Below the pieces are notes generated by a model. The model made no database searches, was not told where the DNA came from, and saw only the letters and a list, made by a program, of their open reading frames with translations. A stretch of 64,000 nucleotides of DNA from NCBI RefSeq assembly GCF_004322705.1, contig NZ_SIZZ01000001.1, forward strand, positions 1,488,001 to 1,552,000. Reading direction: 5' to 3'. Made by a program: the position numbers and the translations under genes. Positions 59,176-64,000 of this stretch are shown piece after piece. How positions within the stretch are numbered: the stretch's first letter is position 1; each line of letters begins with the position of its first letter. The DNA comes from Dyella terrae (lineage in GTDB: Bacteria > Pseudomonadota > Gammaproteobacteria > Xanthomonadales > Rhodanobacteraceae).

Positions 59176-60492
59176 TCAGTCCACCAGCGTCGGCAAACGC
59201 GTACCGCAGTGCGCGACGCACCATTCGATCGTCTTGAAGTCGTCGATGCCGTACCAGTAGACCTTCCAGCGCGGCTGCTTCAGGGCACCATCGCATTCGG
59301 CATCGTAGAACGGATTGACGGCATTGCCGCGACGCGAACGCCAGAACAGCTGCGGATTTTCCTCGCGCATCACCTGCCACACGGCGCGCCCCAGGCCTTC
59401 GCCCTGGGCGTCGTCAAGCACGGCGAATTTGTCGAGATATGCCAGGCCTTCTTCCTGCGTGAGGATCATCGCCGCGCGATAGTTCTCGCTCACGTAAATG
59501 CGATAAGGCTTGGTGCGCGAGAAGTAATCGGGCAGCAATGCGCGACCGAAGCTGGATTCGATCAGCGTGCGCATGCGATCCAGGTCGATGCCATCCCAGT
59601 CGTCGTAGCGCAGGACCTTTTCGCCCCGGCGCACCAGCGTGCCCGAGCCTTTGTGCGTAAACAGTTCCTTGGCCAGTTCCGACGGTCGCGTGATCGACAC
59701 GGACGACGTCAGCGGCAGGCCGGACAACAGATCGGCGATCTGCTCGATCTTCACGCGCATTCCACCGTTGATCCACGGCTGCGCCATCAGGTGTTCGTAC
59801 TCGGTGCTCAGGTTGATCGAATCGATCACCTTGCCCTTGTCGTCGAGCAAGCCGCCCGTGCCGGTAAGGAACACGATCTTGTACGGCTGCAGCATGCGCA
59901 CGAGTTCGTTGGCGGCGAAGTCGGCATTGATGTTGAGGATCTGCCCTTCTTCCGTTTCGCCCAGGCTGGCGATGACCGGAATGGAGCCTGCACGGAGGCT
60001 CGCTTCGATCGGTGCAAGATTGATGCTGCTCACCTTGCCAACCAGACCGTAGACGTCCTGGTCCAGGTAGGTCGAGGTGAACACGCCCGACGGCACCGAC
60101 GTGGCTCGCGTGTCCATCGTTTGCAGGGCTTCGACCAGGCGCAGGTTCTGCTCCTGAAACACCTTGCGCACGATGGCCAGCGCTTTCGGCGAGGTAACGC
60201 GCAGGCCGTTGACGGTCTGCTTCTCGATGCCGGCGGCGGACAGTTCTTCGTCCAGCTGCGGGCCCGCACCGTGCAGCACGATCGGCGTGAGGCCGACCTG
60301 CTGCAGGAACGTCAGCGATGAAGTCAGCGCAGGGAGATCGTCGCGCAGCACGGCGCCGCCGACTTTGACCACGGCGAAGCGCTTGGCATCGAGCTGCGAG
60401 AAGCGCTTGAGATACTGCTGGATCTCCTTGGCGCTGCCCATGCTCGAAAGCAGGCGGACAATGGTCTTGCGGGTTTTGGAGTCGGTGCTCAT
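59176..60492 (-). CDS. argB: Bifunctional N-acetylglutamate synthase/kinase (ArgB with NAT domain)
   Basis: The 438-residue product has an amino-acid-kinase domain (about 1-290: [68 protein letters not shown]) followed by a C-terminal DUF619-type N-acetyltransferase domain (about 300-438: [61 protein letters not shown]-like WKVYWYGI). This fusion is known from Xanthomonas and Maricaulis, where it makes and phosphorylates acetylglutamate and is inhibited by arginine. The ATG at 60492 was chosen from the family start, seven bases after argE. Confidence 0.93.
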   Translation of the reverse strand: MSTDSKTRKTIVRLLSSMGSAKEIQQYLKRFSQLDAKRFAVVKVGGAVLRDDLPALTSSLTFLQQVGLTPIVLHGAGPQLDEELSAAGIEKQTVNGLRVTSPKALAIVRKVFQEQNLRLVEALQTMDTRATSVPSGVFTSTYLDQDVYGLVGKVSSINLAPIEASLRAGSIPVIASLGETEEGQILNINADFAANELVRMLQPYKIVFLTGTGGLLDDKGKVIDSINLSTEYEHLMAQPWINGGMRVKIEQIADLLSGLPLTSSVSITRPSELAKELFTHKGSGTLVRRGEKVLRYDDWDGIDLDRMRTLIESSFGRALLPDYFSRTKPYRIYVSENYRAAMILTQEEGLAYLDKFAVLDDAQGEGLGRAVWQVMREENPQLFWRSRRGNAVNPFYDAECDGALKQPRWKVYWYGIDDFKTIEWCVAHCGTRLPTLVD

Positions 60493-60499
60493 GGCTCCC

Positions 60500-61600
60500 T
60501 TATGCGCTTCCACGATCGATAATCCGGTAGATGGTTTGGGCGTAATGGTCGAGTTGGTCCAGCAACACCCACTCGTCGGCGGCGTGTGCCTGGGCGATGT
60601 CGCCAGGGCCATAGACGAAGGAGATGTAACCGGCTGCCGAGAACAGGGCCGCTTCGGTCCAGAAGTTCACGGCGTTGCCGACCGGAATGTTGAGTTCGTC
60701 GGCCAGGTCACGGGCGGCCAGACGACGGGTTTCGGCGGTCGCAGTGTCCCCTGCCGGCAGCGAATCGCCGCGGAAGGTTTCACCGAACTCCACCGGATGG
60801 GGTTCGACGAGCGTGCGGAAGGTTTCCAGCAGCTCATCCGGATTCATGGTCGGCAGCGGACGGAAGCCGAATCGCACGTCTGCCGTCGGTGCAATGACGT
60901 TGGCCTTGATGCCGCCTTCGACCTTGCCGATGTTGAAGCGCAAGCCCGTGAGGCCGCCAAAGCGCTCGTGCGACTGCGCGGCGACATAGTCGAGCGCAGC
61001 GGTGCCCCAGCGCATCGCCTGATGCACGGCGCTGTCGGACGGCTTCTGCTCGCCTGACGCATGACCGGCCTTGCCGGTGAAACGCATCTGCACCGAATGG
61101 ATGCCACGGTGCGCCAGCACGGCTTCACCCTTGGTCGGCTCGGCGACGATGATCGCTTCGTATGCCGGCTTGTCCTTCAGGAAGCCCGCGATGCAGCGCG
61201 CGTCATTGGCTTCTTCATCGGTCGACAGCAGCAGCGCCATGTCGCCCGTGGTGGCATTGGCGACGGCCACCAGCGCGGCGGCAGCGCCCTTGATGTCGCA
61301 CACGCCCAGACCGATGGCGCGATCGCTCTCCAGACGCATCACATGCGGGTCGGCTGTCCAGTGCGGGGAATCCGGCACGGTGTCCAGATGCACGTTGAAC
61401 AGGTATTTCGGCGTGCCACGCACGGCATAGAGATTCACCGCGCCGGCGCCGAAATCGGTCACCTTCACGTCGAAACCCGGGAGGTTCGCGCGCAGGTAAT
61501 CGAAAATGCCATCGGTGCCGATCTCGCGCGGCGGGTTGCGCGTGTCGTAGCTGACCAGGGCCCGCAGATGCTTGAGAGTGTCGTCGAGTAGTGCGCTCAT
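60500..61600 (-). CDS. argE: ArgE-type deacetylase (acetylcitrulline/acetylornithine)
   Basis: This 366-residue M20 zinc peptidase-family enzyme removes the acetyl group in arginine synthesis. Metal ligands are visible in FNVHLDTVP (His/Asp), [22 protein letters not shown] (catalytic Glu) and AEPTKGE. In Xanthomonadaceae this enzyme acts on N-acetylcitrulline because carbamoylation precedes deacetylation, and the gene order here is the same, so that route is likely (inference; no carbamoyltransferase gene is in view). It is co-transcribed with the fused argB. Confidence 0.9.
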   Translation of the reverse strand: MSALLDDTLKHLRALVSYDTRNPPREIGTDGIFDYLRANLPGFDVKVTDFGAGAVNLYAVRGTPKYLFNVHLDTVPDSPHWTADPHVMRLESDRAIGLGVCDIKGAAAALVAVANATTGDMALLLSTDEEANDARCIAGFLKDKPAYEAIIVAEPTKGEAVLAHRGIHSVQMRFTGKAGHASGEQKPSDSAVHQAMRWGTAALDYVAAQSHERFGGLTGLRFNIGKVEGGIKANVIAPTADVRFGFRPLPTMNPDELLETFRTLVEPHPVEFGETFRGDSLPAGDTATAETRRLAARDLADELNIPVGNAVNFWTEAALFSAAGYISFVYGPGDIAQAHAADEWVLLDQLDHYAQTIYRIIDRGSA

Positions 61601-61632
61601 AGGTCCGTCTTTAGTTGGCGTTGATCAGGGGG

Positions 61633-62079
61633 TCATCGTCGAAGTGTGTTGGCGTAGATGTCCGGCTTGTAGATTTCCATCAGCGTCTCCGGTTTCGCAG
61701 GAGGGGTGAATCCGTACTGTGCATACAAACTGTGTGCGTCGAACGTAGCCAGGGTGAAGCGGCGCAGGCCCTGCAGGTCGGGATGTTCGATCACCGTCTG
61801 CACGAGCTGCTTGCTGAAACCCCGCCCGCGCCAGGCGGGCAGGACGAACACATCGACCAGATTGGCAAACGTTGCGTAATCGCTGATGACACGCGCGAAC
61901 GCCACCTGTTGGTGACCGACGAAGCCACCGAAGCAAAGCGAATGGGCGACGGACTTGCGCACGCGATCCAGTGAGATGCCACGCGCCCAGGTCGAGCCGT
62001 TACTCAGAAAATCGTGGACCAGGGCGAGATCGAGCTCGCCCTGGTCCGTGCTGATGCGCAAGGTATCCGTCGCCGTCAT
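61633..62079 (-). CDS. GNAT acetyltransferase of the arginine operon
   Basis: This 148-residue GNAT protein starts two bases after the argG stop codon (TGACCATG). Core motifs are LDRVRKSVAHSLCFGGF, QQVAFARVISDYATFANLVDVFVLPAWRGRGFSKQLVQTVI (motif A) and LRRFTLATFDAHSLYAQYGF. A GNAT gene in this position is typical of the Xanthomonas arginine cluster, but the substrate is unknown, and the acetylglutamate synthase function is supplied by the fused argB domain. The long in-frame extension upstream overlaps argG and is not coding. Confidence 0.9.
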   Translation of the reverse strand: MTATDTLRISTDQGELDLALVHDFLSNGSTWARGISLDRVRKSVAHSLCFGGFVGHQQVAFARVISDYATFANLVDVFVLPAWRGRGFSKQLVQTVIEHPDLQGLRRFTLATFDAHSLYAQYGFTPPAKPETLMEIYKPDIYANTLRR

Positions 62080-62081
62080 GG

Positions 62082-63284
62082 TCAGGCCTTGCCGCTGCGG
62101 TTGATTTCCGCCCACAGCGTGCTGCTCATGCCGAACAGCTTGATGAAGCCTTCGGCTTCTTCCACGCCCCAGTCGGCCGACTGGGCGTAGGTCGCACCCT
62201 TGGCATTGAGGATGTGCGGCGAACGCACTTCCACCGCTGTCACCTGCGCGCCGCTGGTTTCCAGCACGACTTCGCCGTTGACGCAGCTTTGGCTGGAGAC
62301 GAGGTAGGCCTCCAGGTCGGTCTTGATCGGGTCGTGATAGAAGCCTTCGTACACGACTTCCACCCACTTGCGCGCCACGTCCGGCTTGAAGCGGTTCTGC
62401 TGCTTGCTGAGCACGGCCTCTTCCAGCGCACGATGCGCGGTGAGGAGCGAGATCAGGCCCGGTGCTTCATACACGATGCGACCCTTCAGGCCGATGGTGG
62501 TGTCGCCCGTGTACATGCCGCGACCGACGCCGTACGGGGCGAAGAGCTCATTGAGCTTCGCCAGGATCTTCGCGCCCGGCAGGGCCTCGCCATTGAGCGT
62601 GACGGCTTCGCCGTTCTTGAAGCCCAACGTGACCTGCAGGCTTTCGGACGGCCATTCGGAACGCGGCTTGCACCAACCGCGCGCGCCTTCGCCCGGCGCC
62701 TTCCAATGATCGATTTCGCCGCCCGAAAGCGTTACGCCCAGCAGGTTTTCGTTGATGGTGTAGCTCTTCTGCTTGGCGCGAACGTCAAAACCGCGCTCTT
62801 CCAGATACGCCTGTTCGTAGGCGCGGGTCTGGGTGTGTTCCTTCTGGATTTCGCGGATCGGCGCGACGATCTGATAGTCGCCCAGCGCTTTCACGGCGAG
62901 GTCGAAACGCACCTGATCATTGCCCATGCCGGTGCAGCCGTGTGCGATGGCCTTGGTGCCCAGTTCGGCGCAACGCTTGATGGCGGCGTCGACGATCAGG
63001 TAGCGATCGGACACCAGCAGCGGGTACTGGCCCTGATAGCCCTCGCCCGCCCACACGAACGGCTTGACGAAGCCTTCCCAGATCGCCGGACCACCATCGA
63101 CGGTGACGTGGCTGGCCACGCCCAGTTCCTGCGCGCGCTGCTCGATATACGCACGCTCCTCGGCATCCACGCCGCCGGTGTCGGCAAACACGGTGTGCAC
63201 GTTCCAGCCGCGTTCCTTGAGGTAGGGAACGCAGAAGCTGGTGTCGAGGCCGCCGGAGAAGGCGAGAACGATGTCTTTGCTCAT
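62082..63284 (-). CDS. argG: Argininosuccinate synthase
   Basis: ArgG condenses citrulline with aspartate using ATP. The 400-residue product has the PP-loop [14 protein letters not shown] at residues 4-17, the citrulline/aspartate-binding [16 protein letters not shown] and PEY/GVTL-type stretches ([31 protein letters not shown]). It is the first gene of the arginine operon seen here; the ATG at 63284 matches the family start [12 protein letters not shown]. The OsmC gene upstream is 28 bases away on the same strand, and whether it shares a promoter is not clear. Confidence 0.96.
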   Translation of the reverse strand: MSKDIVLAFSGGLDTSFCVPYLKERGWNVHTVFADTGGVDAEERAYIEQRAQELGVASHVTVDGGPAIWEGFVKPFVWAGEGYQGQYPLLVSDRYLIVDAAIKRCAELGTKAIAHGCTGMGNDQVRFDLAVKALGDYQIVAPIREIQKEHTQTRAYEQAYLEERGFDVRAKQKSYTINENLLGVTLSGGEIDHWKAPGEGARGWCKPRSEWPSESLQVTLGFKNGEAVTLNGEALPGAKILAKLNELFAPYGVGRGMYTGDTTIGLKGRIVYEAPGLISLLTAHRALEEAVLSKQQNRFKPDVARKWVEVVYEGFYHDPIKTDLEAYLVSSQSCVNGEVVLETSGAQVTAVEVRSPHILNAKGATYAQSADWGVEEAEGFIKLFGMSSTLWAEINRSGKA

Positions 63285-63312
63285 GGCTTGCAGGATCCTG
63301 GGTCGAAAAATG

Positions 63313-63789
63313 TCAGAGAGAGGCAACCACGATGCGCGGTTCGCAGCGCACCGGGAAATTCACGGAATTGGCGATGAAACAAGCGTGGTGGGCAGCCTCA
63401 TGTGCCGCCTCCGCCTTGGCCGGATCGCTGCCGGCGGCAATCGTTACTTGCGGGTGCAGCACCACTTCGGTAAAGCGGCCGCCATGATCGTCCACGGCCA
63501 TGGTGCCGGTGGCTTCATCCAGGTAGGCCGTCACCACGACGCCTGCCACGGAGGCCAGATGCAGATACCAGAGCATGTGGCAGGTCGACAGCGAGGCGAC
63601 AAGCATGTCTTCGGGGTTGTGGCGTTCGGGATTACCCCGAAACGCCGGGTCGGACGAGCCGGGAATCATCGGACGTCCCGACACACGAATCTCGTGATCG
63701 CGCGAGTAGCCGGCGTAGGTGCGCGTGCCTTCGCCGGTGTTGCCGGTCCAGGTCACTTCCACGGCGTAGTGATGCTGCTCATGCGCCAT
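63313..63789 (-). CDS. OsmC-family peroxide/redox protein
   Basis: This 158-residue OsmC/Ohr-superfamily protein has family stretches [43 protein letters not shown] with the peroxidatic Cys in STCHM, and [19 protein letters not shown] with the second Cys. It resembles the YhfA/OsmC-like branch more than Ohr. The ATG at 63789 is preferred, since AGGG lies nine bases upstream and two other in-frame ATGs are too close to it. It overlaps the stop of the PaiB-like gene (63779-63781), so it is probably translated with it. Confidence 0.88.
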   Translation of the reverse strand: MAHEQHHYAVEVTWTGNTGEGTRTYAGYSRDHEIRVSGRPMIPGSSDPAFRGNPERHNPEDMLVASLSTCHMLWYLHLASVAGVVVTAYLDEATGTMAVDDHGGRFTEVVLHPQVTIAAGSDPAKAEAAHEAAHHACFIANSVNFPVRCEPRIVVASL

Positions 63790-64000
63790 CGGCATCATCC
63801 CTGGTTTTGGACATCTGGATGGCCAGATCAAGATCCTGGCCCTGGGCACGGCGCCGCAGGCCATCCACCGCACCCGCCTGGTTGGCGGCCGGATGGTTCT
63901 GGCTCAGCTTGAACTTGCCTTCGATGCGATCGATGACGATTTCGATGCCGACTATGGCCTTGAGAAGCTTCTCAACATGGTCGGCAGGCGCATCGCTGAC
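63779..64000 (-). CDS. C-terminal end of a PaiB-like FMN-binding regulator (5' part beyond window)
   Basis: Only the last 73 residues are visible, as the gene enters from the right edge. The segment LLKAIVGIEIVIDRIEGKFK followed by LSQNHPAANQAGAVDGLRRR is the C-terminal signature of PaiB-type FMN-binding negative transcriptional regulators (lineage consensus KAIVGFEI.I..IEGKWKLSQN). It ends in a polar tail and TGA, overlapping the OsmC start. The reading frame is open to the window edge, and the FMN-binding part cannot be checked. Confidence 0.7.
   Translation of the reverse strand, partial: VSDAPADHVEKLLKAIVGIEIVIDRIEGKFKLSQNHPAANQAGAVDGLRRRAQGQDLDLAIQMSKTRDDADGA

Noticed and set aside
1-64000. 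tRNA/rRNA genes, CRISPR arrays, insertion sequences, prophage
   Set aside because: No cloverleaf-like segments, regularly spaced repeats, transposase or integrase reading frames were found by reading; the short intergenic palindromes are not CRISPR repeats.

Overview
This is a high-GC chromosomal window from a gammaproteobacterium, most likely of the Lysobacterales/Xanthomonadales (Rhodanobacteraceae such as Dyella, Luteibacter or Rhodanobacter). The indications are a CopL-CopA copper pair, a Xanthomonas-style arginine cluster (argG-GNAT-argE-fused acetylglutamate kinase/acetyltransferase-argC-argH), ACMSD plus kynureninase, TonB-receptor biology, and intergenic palindromes built on GTGAA/TTCAC arms. 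This placement is inference from gene content; there is no rRNA in the window. I see no phage, insertion sequence, CRISPR array or tRNA.

Layout. 1-1.6 kb: copA (cut by the left edge) and copL. 1.7-6.1 kb: rlmJ, an RsuA/RluB-type pseudouridine synthase and two tandem OmpA/OprF-like proteins. 6.2-20.5 kb: the 2-methylcitrate cycle (prpB, prpC, then acnD, prpF, prpD, all on the minus strand), interrupted between prpC and acnD by a Mn-riboswitch/terC unit, a GST gene and a five-gene Fap-like secretion locus. 20.6-29.5 kb: a dicarboxylate symporter, ahpCF, prpE, mdh, an aspartate-type aminotransferase and a GlsB-type membrane protein. 29.5-34.4 kb: YidB-like protein, cyclophilin, 3-hydroxybutyrate-oligomer hydrolase, an ArsR/SRPBCC pair and a CrbR-like regulator. 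34.4-42.7 kb: a CrbS-like SSF hybrid kinase, a PHB-depolymerase-type esterase, a TonB receptor and a GntP-family permease. 42.8-47.8 kb: an amidohydrolase/GNAT operon, an SDR and EfpL/YeiP. 48-56.8 kb: a diiron-type redox enzyme with a TetR regulator, a FUSC efflux protein, an ECF sigma factor, and ACMSD and kynureninase. 56.8-63.3 kb: the arginine operon. 63.3-64 kb: an OsmC protein and the end of a PaiB-like gene.

How it may work together. Much of the window concerns C2/C3/C4 acid metabolism: propionate activation (PrpE) and the methylcitrate cycle, malate dehydrogenase, a dicarboxylate carrier, PHB and 3HB-oligomer hydrolysis, a GntP permease, and a CrbS/CrbR pair whose characterised relatives control acetate assimilation. 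Depolymerisation of PHB or PHBV would feed acetyl-CoA and propionyl-CoA into these routes (inference).

The most interesting part is 13.6-18.0 kb. A signal-peptide-bearing C39 peptidase sits between two Sec-exported small proteins that each carry a textbook double-glycine processing motif. They are flanked by a Gly-rich fibre-like protein and a coiled-coil/beta-barrel FapF-like outer-membrane protein, and the unit is headed by a near-perfect sigma-54 promoter. It looks like a variant functional-amyloid (Fap) secretion system in which the pro-peptide cleavage sites can be read directly.
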